From NCBI GenBank assembly GCA_014193115.1, contig BJHQ01000012.1, positions 22,803 through 86,802 on the forward strand: a stretch of 64,000 nucleotides of DNA, in the 5' to 3' direction. Below are positions 39,614 to 48,239 of the stretch, piece after piece. Position 1 is the first letter of the stretch, and each line of letters begins with the position of its first letter. A model generated the notes under the pieces. It had not been told where the DNA came from. It worked only from the letters and a program-made list of their open reading frames with translations, and did no database searches. The translations under genes and the position numbers were made by a program. This DNA comes from Planctomycetota bacterium. GTDB taxonomy: Bacteria; Planctomycetota; UBA11346.

Positions 39614-40108
39614 GTGCGCGCCCCGGACGCCGCCCAGACCAGCCTTTTCACGTCCATCACCCTCGCAGACCGGGTTCCGGCTCGGCATCCCCTCCGCCCG
39701 GTGCGCGCCGTGGCGGTTGCGGTTGCAGACGACCTCAGGCCGGCTCTCGACCGGTTGTATCGCCCTGGCGGCAGCCGGCTGGCACCGCCCCCGGAACAGA
39801 TCCTGCGGGCCTTGCTGCTGTGGTCGATCTACTCGCTTCCCAGCGAAATGCGGCTGCTCGAAGAACTCGACTACAACCTGCTCTATCGATGGTTCGTCGG
39901 GCTCGACGCCGATGCGCCGGTGTGGCGCGAGAGCACCTTCCGCTCCAATCGCCGGCGGATTCTGGCCGCGCCGGTGGCTGGGGAATTTTTCGCCCGAGTC
40001 TTCGCGCGGTTGCCGCCACGCCTGCTTCCCGCCCATCGTTTCTCGGTGAACTGGCCCCTGGTCGACGCCTGGAGCGGCCAGCGCACCCTGGCCGAGGTGG
40101 CGCGGTGA
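39614..40108 (+). pseudogene. Truncated IS5/IS1182-like transposase (N-terminal DUF772 domain only)
   Basis: LRPVRAVAVAVADDLRPALDRLY...PPEQILRALLLWSIYSLPSEMRLLEELDYNLLYRWFVGL...FSVNWPLVDAWSGQR*; catalytic part missing. Confidence 0.85.
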
Positions 40109-40288
40109 GCGGCCGCTGTCTGCGCTGGGCAGCGCCGGATAGGGCGCCCGAGACCGAACACGACCGCGTCGATGGAGTTCGCTCTGACCAAAGACGCCAT
40201 CCCCCTGTGCTTGACCTGCCCAATGAGGCTCCGCCACGGCGGGGTTTGACTCCGCCGTAACCAGCGGAACATCAGCGTTCCGGCCACG

Positions 40289-41284
40289 ATGTCAGATTTC
40301 ACGGTCATCCTTCGAGAAACCCCGCCGCCGTGCCGGGATTCCGTTGCCGCCTTCCTCGGCAAGGCGTTCAGCTTGAAGGAATCGACCTGTGCTTCGATCG
40401 CCCATTCGGCGCCCATCGTCCTGCTCACCGGATTGACCATCGAGGAGGCGGCGGCCTGCTCCCTGTCTTTGTCCGGGCTCAGCCGTGCCGGGGCCACCGT
40501 CGATTTCGTCAATTCCTTCCCGGCCGATCTGCCCAAAATCGACTGGCCCCGCCGGCCGCAGCTGTTCAAGCGCGATCTCGCGGAACACATCGCCGATCTG
40601 CTCCTGCCGGTGCAAGGTCTCGCCCCAGGCACGACCTTGCTGTCGCTGATGGTCGCCCGGGTCGGTGGCAGCGCTCCAGCGACGGGTCGTTTCGCCGCGC
40701 CGATCCCAGGCGTCCCGGTTGCCGGTCCGGCCGCAGCGCCTCCACCTGGACGGCCCTCTCAGGAGTTCAGGGGCATCCAGCTGCCGGAGATCACGCCGTT
40801 CTCGACGCCGATGCTGCCGCCGACCGCGACTCCGCCGCCGACGCCGGCGGTGGGCGATACCGTGTCGCGGCTCAATGAGCTGTTCCCCGACGAAGGCGGC
40901 GGGTTCGTTCCGAACAATTCCGACATCACCAGCCTGCTCGATCGCCTCCTGCCTGATGAGCACGCCGGCGAACCGTCGACGACCACCCCCAATCCCATTG
41001 AAGTCAACCGCGGAGCCCCGCACCGGGTCGGGATGAACCAGGCCCCCGCCGCGTCTTCTCCGGGTTTCGCTGTCTTTCTGGCCAAGATCACCGACGAGGC
41101 CCGCCGGCTGAAAGCCGTTCCGCTGATCGCCGAACTCGGCAAGATCAGCACCGACGAAGCCGATGCGCTTTCGAAAAAGGTCATCATCCCGGTGATGAAA
41201 GGCGCCTCGAAGGACGAGGCCGAAGCGGCGAAGCAGAAATTCGCCAAGATCGGCATCATCGCCCGGGTCAAAGGCCCGGAATAG
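40289..41284 (+). CDS. Protein with two ribosomal L7/L12 C-terminal-like (ClpS-like) domains and a disordered linker
   Basis: N-terminal and C-terminal segments (VPLIAELGKISTDEADALSKKVIIPVMKGASKDEAEAAKQKFAKIGIIARVKG) resemble the L7/L12 CTD; P-rich middle. Confidence 0.5.
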   Translation: MSDFTVILRETPPPCRDSVAAFLGKAFSLKESTCASIAHSAPIVLLTGLTIEEAAACSLSLSGLSRAGATVDFVNSFPADLPKIDWPRRPQLFKRDLAEHIADLLLPVQGLAPGTTLLSLMVARVGGSAPATGRFAAPIPGVPVAGPAAAPPPGRPSQEFRGIQLPEITPFSTPMLPPTATPPPTPAVGDTVSRLNELFPDEGGGFVPNNSDITSLLDRLLPDEHAGEPSTTTPNPIEVNRGAPHRVGMNQAPAASSPGFAVFLAKITDEARRLKAVPLIAELGKISTDEADALSKKVIIPVMKGASKDEAEAAKQKFAKIGIIARVKGPE

Positions 41285-41455
41285 CGTGTTCTTTGATTGG
41301 CTAACTACCAAGCGGTATTTTTTATTCCGGTATAAATCCATTTAGCTTAACCTCTACAAGACAAAGATTGCTTCTCATATTTGAAATATCTGAGGAAGAA
41401 TCAGCATATTTGCACATGAAAATCGCGATGGGGCATAAGGCTTCCCTCTCATCGA

Positions 41456-41536
41456 GCCCAACGCAGGTTGCCGGAATTGGTAGGTTGAGGTGCTTAACAA
41501 GGCCCCATGGCCGGTTCGGCGATCTTTACGTGAGCA
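41456..41536 (+). repeat. attC-like site 1 (GCCCAAC...GTGAGCA; degenerate)
   Basis: Right half ggccggttcggcgatctttacgtgagc matches consensus ggcccggtgatctttgacgttgggc; the left boundary could instead be GCTTAAC at 41492. Confidence 0.55.
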
Positions 41537-41563
41537 GATAAACCAATACATGAGGATAATACC

Positions 41564-41938
41564 ATGTCAGTTACCATTTCATTATCGGACGAGGAAATCG
41601 ATGTCATTAAATCATTAAATTCAGAAAATGATGTATGGAATTTTAATAAATGGCTCCTTTTAATTGTGATGATTGGCATGCTCATTGGATCCATGGCCCT
41701 CATGATAGGTGCCATAATTTTTGAACAATATGGAGATTTCTTTGAAGGTTTCATTATCATGATGTTCTGGATTTTGGGAACAATCGCCTTAAGAAAGAAT
41801 TGGAAGGATAATAAACGATCAAGACTGATTGATATGATTTATGAAAAATATAAGGAATCCGCCAAAAAAGGCGATGTACCAGGACCGGCGACTCACGCCG
41901 ATTCCGCTTCGCCTCCGTCTATCCCGCCGGCCCGGTGA
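41564..41938 (+). CDS. Cassette protein: small two-TM membrane protein
   Basis: WLLLIVMIGMLIGSMALMIGAIIF and FIIMMFWILGTIAL; C-terminus runs into attC. Confidence 0.75.
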   Translation: MSVTISLSDEEIDVIKSLNSENDVWNFNKWLLLIVMIGMLIGSMALMIGAIIFEQYGDFFEGFIIMMFWILGTIALRKNWKDNKRSRLIDMIYEKYKESAKKGDVPGPATHADSASPPSIPPAR

Positions 41939-41953
41939 TTGTTGATGCTGGGC
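41861..41953 (+). repeat. attC-like site 2 (93 bp)
   Basis: gccaaaaaaggcgatgtaccaggaccggcga...ccgccggcccggtgattgttgatGCTGGGC. Confidence 0.8.
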
Positions 41954-41967
41954 TCTTGGCTAATAAA

Positions 41968-42486
41968 ATGTTGTACAAAATAAGCAAGACGCCTTTGGAC
42001 ATTATTTTTTATCCCAGATCCTTCTGGCGAACAGAGGACTGGAAGAGCAGTTCCACAACCATGAAACCGGGATACATTTACGACGAGCTGCTCTATGCGG
42101 GAGACTTCGATGAGGTGAATATTCATTTATTACCCAATATAAAACGAATTCGTCTCTGGAATACTGATGATGTATTTCAGAAACTTACCAGCGTTTCCAT
42201 TTACCCTGACCATCAGGTCAAGGCCGTGATGATCACGGATGAAACGCACAGGGATTTGGTTTATCACTTTTCTCCGACCGTTCACTATTTCAACGATGAT
42301 GGATTTGAATATGTACCAAGCAATGAATGGATATCCCGTGAACCCAGGACGCCGATTAAATCCGAAGTCATTACCATGAATGAGGCAATCACACGATGGA
42401 ATATCGAGATTCATTTTGTTGATAATTACGAATTACTCAAGTTGGAATTGACGAAATGTGGCATACAGTACTGTGAACAAACCTAA
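41968..42486 (+). CDS. Cassette protein: hypothetical
   Basis: ORF starting MLYKISKTPLD; first gene of a two-gene cassette with no attC-like site before the next ORF. Confidence 0.65.
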   Translation: MLYKISKTPLDIIFYPRSFWRTEDWKSSSTTMKPGYIYDELLYAGDFDEVNIHLLPNIKRIRLWNTDDVFQKLTSVSIYPDHQVKAVMITDETHRDLVYHFSPTVHYFNDDGFEYVPSNEWISREPRTPIKSEVITMNEAITRWNIEIHFVDNYELLKLELTKCGIQYCEQT

Positions 42487-42488
42487 CC

Positions 42489-43136
42489 ATGAACAACGAG
42501 CGGAAGCCCATGAATAATCTTTTCCTCATCACCGGCATGAGTGGATCGGGTAAATCCTCCCTCATCAATCCATTACGAGAAATGTGCAATGATCAATTTG
42601 AAATATGGGATATTGATCAATTGATCTACAACCTTCGGGATAATGGGCATCCTGAGGCGCCCTTGTTAAAATCGTGGAAATTAGGCGATGATGGCAATCC
42701 GTTTGTCGAATGTTTCAATATTGTCTATTCCGATGCCTCCAGATCGCAGAAAGACGTTATCATTTGCGGCACTGTCTTTCCAAAAGATGTTTATGCGAAA
42801 ACCAAATTAGCGTTTAACGCAATTCGATGGATTGGATTGTACGCGAATCCCGATGACATTCGCACTCGGCTCGGCACAAGAAAATCCGATATATGGACCA
42901 AGGAGATGATTGAATTCCATGCGAATTCATTCACTTGGTTCAAGAAAATCCCTGATCAAATTGACAATAAAATGATATTGATCAACACGAGTGACCATGG
43001 CATATCAGATGTCGTGAAAATAATACATAATCATTTATTGGCTGAATTGCGCTTACTCGCCCCAAAAAGCGATGCGCCGGAGCCGGCGAAGAGCGCTATC
43101 CCCGTTTTGCCACAGTCCGATCCGCCAGCCCGGTGA
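42489..43136 (+). CDS. Cassette protein: P-loop nucleotide kinase-like
   Basis: Walker A ITGMSGSGKSSLINPL; C-terminal tail encoded by attC. Confidence 0.75.
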   Translation: MNNERKPMNNLFLITGMSGSGKSSLINPLREMCNDQFEIWDIDQLIYNLRDNGHPEAPLLKSWKLGDDGNPFVECFNIVYSDASRSQKDVIICGTVFPKDVYAKTKLAFNAIRWIGLYANPDDIRTRLGTRKSDIWTKEMIEFHANSFTWFKKIPDQIDNKMILINTSDHGISDVVKIIHNHLLAELRLLAPKSDAPEPAKSAIPVLPQSDPPAR

Positions 43137-43151
43137 TTTTGAGCGTTGAGC
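43059..43151 (+). repeat. attC-like site 3 (93 bp)
   Basis: gccccaaaaagcgatgcgccggagccggcgaa...ccgccagcccggtgattttgagcGTTGAGC. Confidence 0.85.
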
Positions 43152-43164
43152 GCCAGGAATTTAC

Positions 43165-44028
43165 ATGATAAATAAAATAAAAGATCAGTCTCAGGATTTT
43201 CCAGGTGAATGCTCTTTATTTGCGCTGGATTTACATAATGGCCAGGAATTATATTTCAATCAGGATGCAGTTCTCAATATAGCCAGTACCTACAAATTAC
43301 TTTCACTCATCTGCGCATATCAAAAGGCCGATTCAGGGGATCTCGATCTTTCGAAAGTTGTTACCATAGAACAAAAGGATCATAAACCCGGCTCAGGCAT
43401 TCTTCACGAACTGGCACATGATCTCGTCATTACCATACGCGATTTGCTCAGACTGATGATCATCATGTCAGATAACGCCGCTGCCATCTATCTGTATCGC
43501 ATGCTGGGCGGCAATTCCATCAATGCGGTCGCGGCCAACTTGGGTTTAAAAAATACGGCGTTTCATCCCCCCAAGGATGGCAATAAAGCATGGGCAAGCT
43601 CGACTGCGCGGGAATTGGTGTTACTCATGCGCAGTATCATCTGCAATGAAGCTGCCAGCACCACATCCTGTGAGGAAATGCGCTCTATTCTTTCACGTCA
43701 ATTCTACATGGACCAAATCGGACGATTCCTCCCCATATATCCCTACGCGTCAGATTTAGGCCTGACACCACGTGTGACCTTGCGTTGCAAAGGAGGCTTT
43801 GGCATTGGTGTTCGTTGCGATGTCGGATCAGTTGAGTTTATCGATAATGCACCCTTACTCATTGCTGTCATTTGCAATTTTAAACAAAATGACCCGACGA
43901 AATACGGCCTTCTGCAAGAACCGGCAAGCATCCTCAATGCCACCATGGCACGAATGACGATTGACGCGATGCGGCCAGGACTGATTGATCTGCCCTATAT
44001 TCCTTACCATGTTGGCAAAAGAGAATAG
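43165..44028 (+). CDS. Cassette protein: class-A-beta-lactamase-like serine hydrolase
   Basis: ASTYKL (SxxK), SDN (IMSDNAAAIYLY), and RCKGGFGIGV at the KTG position; no evident signal peptide and no ExxLN omega-loop motif. Confidence 0.78.
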   Translation: MINKIKDQSQDFPGECSLFALDLHNGQELYFNQDAVLNIASTYKLLSLICAYQKADSGDLDLSKVVTIEQKDHKPGSGILHELAHDLVITIRDLLRLMIIMSDNAAAIYLYRMLGGNSINAVAANLGLKNTAFHPPKDGNKAWASSTARELVLLMRSIICNEAASTTSCEEMRSILSRQFYMDQIGRFLPIYPYASDLGLTPRVTLRCKGGFGIGVRCDVGSVEFIDNAPLLIAVICNFKQNDPTKYGLLQEPASILNATMARMTIDAMRPGLIDLPYIPYHVGKRE

Positions 44029-44048
44029 TGATCGCATCAACAAATTGA

Positions 44049-44375
44049 ACCCAACAAGCCGATGCGCCGAAGCCGGGCACTCTGTTTTTTCTTTGAAATA
44101 TCTCGTCGGCCGGGACTGTGATCACTGACGCTGAGAGTCGGTAAGGATGGTTTTAAACAACGCCGTCGATTGATATGGATCCGAAGCGGGCGATACATGC
44201 ATAGGGTTTCCACTGGACATAGCCGAGCCTCAAAAAGCATTACCTATACAGGAGTTTGTTAATCTATAATGGCGAATAGGCTGTTGATTGACTTTTCAAC
44301 CGAACAACTACATTTCCACACATGCGTCTAATTTTCATCACAGTGCTTCGGGATCCCCCGAACAAACTATTGGGT
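44049..44375 (+). repeat. attC-like site 4 (44049-44136) followed by conserved non-coding block; compound junction about 327 bp ending ATTGGGT
   Basis: ACCCAACAAGCCGATGCGCCGAAGCCGGG...gatcactgacGCTGAGA; block 44166-44375 is homologous to 45918-46114. Confidence 0.65.
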
Positions 44376-44383
44376 CATGAAAT

Positions 44384-45058
44384 ATGATTTTATACGAATA
44401 TAAAAATAAAAAATGTCAGTGTCAATGTTGTCACAATGATGCGTTTACTCAGAATATGTATTTAGAATTCGAGGCTTTGAAATGCCGAGAATGCAAAAGT
44501 ATATTTTGCTCATTATGTACAAGGAAGGAAGAAGATTATGGGGATGGACAACAATTCAAAATTAGAGGATTTTGTCATTTATGTCCACAATGCAAAACAC
44601 GGGACATGAATATTGTTAAATTAAATTTAACATTATCAGACGGTTCAATTCGTTCCGTTGAAGAGCAATCGTTTCCAGAATGGCCCGAAATGAACAAAAT
44701 TGTTTATGGACAAATGCAATCAGAAGTTGGTATTATGCTACCAATAATGGTTGAATATCTTAGCCAAAATTTATCACTTGCCAAGATTGAGGAATTGAAA
44801 TTTCTGATTATTCAAGCAATTTGCACGAATGTTTATGTTAAATGGTGTTATAATAAACAAGAAACAGTCAGGGGTTATATAAATAATAATGATGAAATAG
44901 ATTTCGTAGCACCAAAAATATATGAAACAATTCAGATTATTAGGCGGGTCATTGAAATCAAAAATAATAAACAGGCAATGATCCAACAAGGCGATGCACC
45001 GGAGCCGGCGATGAATGCTGTTTCATCTTCGCAACCGTCCATTCCACCGTCCCAGTAA
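44384..45058 (+). CDS. Cassette protein: Cys-rich putative zinc-ribbon protein
   Basis: CQCQCCHND...KCRECKSIFCSLC...FCHLCPQCK spaced Cys pairs; attC-encoded C-terminal tail. Confidence 0.7.
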   Translation: MILYEYKNKKCQCQCCHNDAFTQNMYLEFEALKCRECKSIFCSLCTRKEEDYGDGQQFKIRGFCHLCPQCKTRDMNIVKLNLTLSDGSIRSVEEQSFPEWPEMNKIVYGQMQSEVGIMLPIMVEYLSQNLSLAKIEELKFLIIQAICTNVYVKWCYNKQETVRGYINNNDEIDFVAPKIYETIQIIRRVIEIKNNKQAMIQQGDAPEPAMNAVSSSQPSIPPSQ

Positions 45059-45073
45059 TCTTTGACTTTGGGC
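44981..45073 (+). repeat. attC-like site 5 (93 bp)
   Basis: ATCCAACAAGGCGATGCACCGGAGCCGGCGA...ccaccgtcccagtaatctttgacTTTGGGC. Confidence 0.88.
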
Positions 45074-45086
45074 GACCAAAATCACC

Positions 45087-45458
45087 ATGACAATCGATAA
45101 TACACCATATTCCAAAAGCTTTGTTGACGTAACAATAGCTGGCGATTTTAAAGATGTAGGCGTTGTAAAAATGGCCATCAGAAAAACAACGGCCCATTGT
45201 TATTTTTGGATTAATAATAAATACCTGGGAAGATCGTTTTCACTGAACCAATTTACAGATGATTTCACTTATACATATGAAGATAAAACAATTATTACAA
45301 TCAGGGGCAAATGGTTACCGATATGGAAAATTAGCGTTTATAAAAACAATGAGTTTTGCGGAGAACATTACTATTTATTGGGAACATTTATTTATTATAT
45401 ATCAAATGCATTGTCATTATTGCTCATTTTCCTGGTGATATGGTGGATATCTAAATAA
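45087..45458 (+). CDS. Cassette protein: hypothetical with C-terminal TM segment
   Basis: ORF directly after attC; C-terminal FIYYISNALSLLLIFLVIWWI. Confidence 0.72.
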   Translation: MTIDNTPYSKSFVDVTIAGDFKDVGVVKMAIRKTTAHCYFWINNKYLGRSFSLNQFTDDFTYTYEDKTIITIRGKWLPIWKISVYKNNEFCGEHYYLLGTFIYYISNALSLLLIFLVIWWISK

Positions 45459-45468
45459 TGATTAAATT

Positions 45469-45560
45469 CTTCGACAAGTCGACGCACGGTTCCGGCTACG
45501 AATGCTGATTTTGCCTCGCCAACATCTCATCGATCTTCGCGGCGATGTTTGACGTCAGCC
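45469..45560 (+). repeat. attC-like site 6 (92 bp, degenerate)
   Basis: cttcgacaagtcgacgcacggttccggct...gcggcgatgtttgacGTCAGCC. Confidence 0.6.
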
Positions 45561-45594
45561 AATAATCTGAATGTAATATAATATAACCAAACAT

Positions 45595-45918
45595 ATGCCG
45601 GATCCAAGAAAACTGAAAATTGGCGATAGAATCAAATATATTGCCAGACCTGCACACTGGCACAGAAGCGATTGTACAGTTGGCAACGAGGATATTGCTT
45701 TTATTGACACCATTATTCGCAGAAAATACTGGCAAAGAATTTCCAATATAGATCAAAATGGGAATAGATGGTTCAGGGCAATTTTAACAATAAAAAATGA
45801 ACGAATATACCATTCATGGGCAGTTTTAGAAAGGACAGGGTGGATAAAATATCACAAACCGCCCAACAAAACGATGCGCCGGAGACGGGGACCGAGAGAC
45901 GGTTTCAAAGGAATATGA
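45595..45918 (+). CDS. Cassette protein: hypothetical, paralogue of 48822-49166
   Basis: LKIGDRIKYIARPAHW...DIAFIDTIIRRKYWQRISNIDQNGNRWF...HSWAVLERTGWI. Confidence 0.75.
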   Translation: MPDPRKLKIGDRIKYIARPAHWHRSDCTVGNEDIAFIDTIIRRKYWQRISNIDQNGNRWFRAILTIKNERIYHSWAVLERTGWIKYHKPPNKTMRRRRGPRDGFKGI

Positions 45919-46114
45919 TTCCATCGGGCGACACATGCATAGGGTTTCCATTGGATATTGCCAAGCCACAGAAAGCACTACCGTGACGGGATATTTTTTC
46001 ATCTAAAATGGCGAAGAGGCCGTTGATTGACTTTTCAATCGAATACCTATATTTACACACATGCGTCACATTTATATCATAGCCCTTCGGGATCCACTGA
46101 ACAAATTGTTGGGC
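45861..46114 (+). repeat. Long attC-like junction, 254 bp
   Basis: GCCCAAC(AA)...(AATT)GTTGGGC with perfectly complementary outer heptamers; inner block homologous to 44166-44375. Confidence 0.65.
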
Positions 46115-46156
46115 TTCATGACTTTTAGGAATCTTTCACGACAAAGGGGACTGTAA

Positions 46157-46495
46157 ATGAATACTAAACGAATTGTAGAATTCGAAATAGTAAGGACTCC
46201 GTTCGATAATACTGACTATGTATTGGGTCACAATGTATTTCAAATTAATGCCAACACACTTGGAGATGTGCTAGATGCAATTCCGACAATACTGCCTATT
46301 AGACTTGTCCCTCGAGTCGATAAGGGGAAATGGTGGATTATGCAGTCAGAGAATATGAAAATAAATGGGAAAATGATTGACATTCATTTTAAATTACCTC
46401 GTGGAAAATCTGATGATTATATATGTCCAAAACACGACATATCCGCTATAATTCCTGATGGCGCGTCGGTTTGGGCAGGTATAATAATTTGTTAA
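46157..46495 (+). CDS. Cassette protein: hypothetical
   Basis: ORF between two attC-like sites. Confidence 0.72.
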   Translation: MNTKRIVEFEIVRTPFDNTDYVLGHNVFQINANTLGDVLDAIPTILPIRLVPRVDKGKWWIMQSENMKINGKMIDIHFKLPRGKSDDYICPKHDISAIIPDGASVWAGIIIC

Positions 46496-46541
46496 ACGCA
46501 TGATTGTATAAATTGTGCACCATGAAGAAGAAAAGAAAATT

Positions 46542-46634
46542 ACCCAACAAGTCAATGCACCGTGGCCAGGGACTAGCGCTATATCTGCTTCACAACCATC
46601 AAAACCGCCTGCCCGATGATCTCTGACGTTGGGC
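46542..46634 (+). repeat. attC-like site 8 (93 bp)
   Basis: ACCCAACAAGTCAATGCACCGTGGCCAGGGA...ccgcctgcccgatgatctctgacGTTGGGC. Confidence 0.92.
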
Positions 46635-46656
46635 AACCAGAAATAAGGAAAATAAA

Positions 46657-47357
46657 ATGACAGATACTCATATTATTGCTCTCGGCGGTGGTGGGTTTTC
46701 AATGGAAAATTCACCATTATTGGATGATTACATCATCAGTATTTCCGGGGAAAAGAACCCAAGAATCTGTTTTATTCCAACTGCATGCGGTGATGCAGAT
46801 AGTTATTCCATTAGATTTTATAGGAGATTCGCATCCGTTGGATGTTATGCTTTTGATTTGCAATTAGTACGGCGTCAAATATCAGACCTTGAAAGTTTTA
46901 TTTTGTCTATGGATATTCTTTATGTTGGCGGTGGGAACACGGCGAACATGTTGGCGATATGGCGCGAACACGGCGTTGATACTATACTAAAAAAACATGG
47001 TTATCCGGCAAGATACTCTGTGGAATATCGGCCGGTTCAATTTGCTGGTTCGAATACGGAATTACCGATTCGTTTGGTCCAGGATTGAAACCGTTAAAAT
47101 GTTTAGGATTCATTCCTGGCAGTAATTGCCCACATTATGACGGTGAAAGTGAAAGAAGACCTGCCTATCATGCAGCAATGAAATCCGGTATGCCGTCCGG
47201 ATATGCTGTGGATGATGGCGCTGCTATCCATTTTGTAAATGGTCAGCCATATACATGTATTTCCTCCAGACCGAAAGCAAACGTATATCAGGTGGAATAC
47301 ATTGATTCTCAAGTCCAAGAATTTTCTTTGGAAACCAAATTTCTCGGAAATTTATAA
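46657..47357 (+). pseudogene. Cassette gene: peptidase E (S51)-like, split by a -1 frameshift at A7 (46989-46995)
   Basis: ORF1 HIIALGGGGFSMENS...DILYVGGGNTANMLAIWREHGVDTILKK; the -1 frame continues TWLSGKILCGISAGSICWFEYGITDSFGPGLKPLKCLGFIPGSNCPHYDGE. Confidence 0.85.
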
Positions 47358-47370
47358 ATACCACCAGGCG

Positions 47371-47394
47371 GTCCGAAGACCTTTGACGTTGGGC
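47371..47394 (+). repeat. Truncated attC (right half only)
   Basis: gtccgaagacctttgacGTTGGGC matches the consensus right end; no RYYYAAC partner at the expected distance. Confidence 0.6.
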
Positions 47395-47423
47395 AATAAG
47401 CATCTGTTCATGGAAAGGGAGTT

Positions 47424-48218
47424 ATGAACTCATACATTCAACTTTGTGACAATTTTGTAATAAAAAAGGAAAATCCACATTTTCCTGAAGCACTGAAATA
47501 TATAATTCTGAATGATATTGGCGCTCCCGTTGTAAAATTAATTGACACAATAATTGATGATAATGACACATATCTGGTGTTGGAACGCGTACGAGATAAT
47601 AACTTGGATAGTTCTATGTTTTCCGACTTTAACATAATTATGGAACTGATTTGCAAGATGAACAGTCTTAGAAATGATCTTTATCCTCGTGTAAATTTGC
47701 AATATTACCAGAATTACTGGAACGTCTTCAATCACTTACATGATGTGGCCATCTCTAGTGATTTATTTGAAGTCGACATACTTAAATGCCTCCCTAAACC
47801 CAATGATATATTTACAAAATTTTTGGGAATTATGCAACAAAGTGACATGGTGATTTCACACGGCGATCCAGCGAATTCAAATATGGGATTTCGTAGATCT
47901 CAAATGATTTTTTTCGACCTGGGGTTATCATTCCAAAGTCACCCAATGGTTGATTTTAGCCTTCGCACAGGTGCCCAAGCGACAAAATATCCATCAAATA
48001 TGAGTATCTCTGATGAGATAAATCGTTATCTGGATAAAATCAATTATAATTGCACTAATTCAAAGTCAGTATATTTTATTATATCTTGTATTTTGGGATG
48101 TTATATGGAGCAAACCGCCATTGATTCTGTATTCAAGGATGGAAAATCGTCAAAATATTATGGTTGGTGCAATAATACATTGAAGAGGTATATTAAATTT
48201 TCTTCTGGTGTTTTCTGA
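47424..48218 (+). CDS. Cassette protein: APH/choline-kinase-like phosphotransferase
   Basis: ISHGDPANSNMGFRRSQMIFFDLGLSFQSHPMVDFS (HGDxxxxN...hxDxG Brenner-type motif). Confidence 0.8.
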   Translation: MNSYIQLCDNFVIKKENPHFPEALKYIILNDIGAPVVKLIDTIIDDNDTYLVLERVRDNNLDSSMFSDFNIIMELICKMNSLRNDLYPRVNLQYYQNYWNVFNHLHDVAISSDLFEVDILKCLPKPNDIFTKFLGIMQQSDMVISHGDPANSNMGFRRSQMIFFDLGLSFQSHPMVDFSLRTGAQATKYPSNMSISDEINRYLDKINYNCTNSKSVYFIISCILGCYMEQTAIDSVFKDGKSSKYYGWCNNTLKRYIKFSSGVF

Positions 48219-48239
48219 ATTCCGTTTACAGATTATTCC

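Noticed and set aside
41284-41490. Integron attI site and Pc promoter
   Set aside because: I could not identify an attI-like sequence or an adjacent integrase with confidence from reading alone
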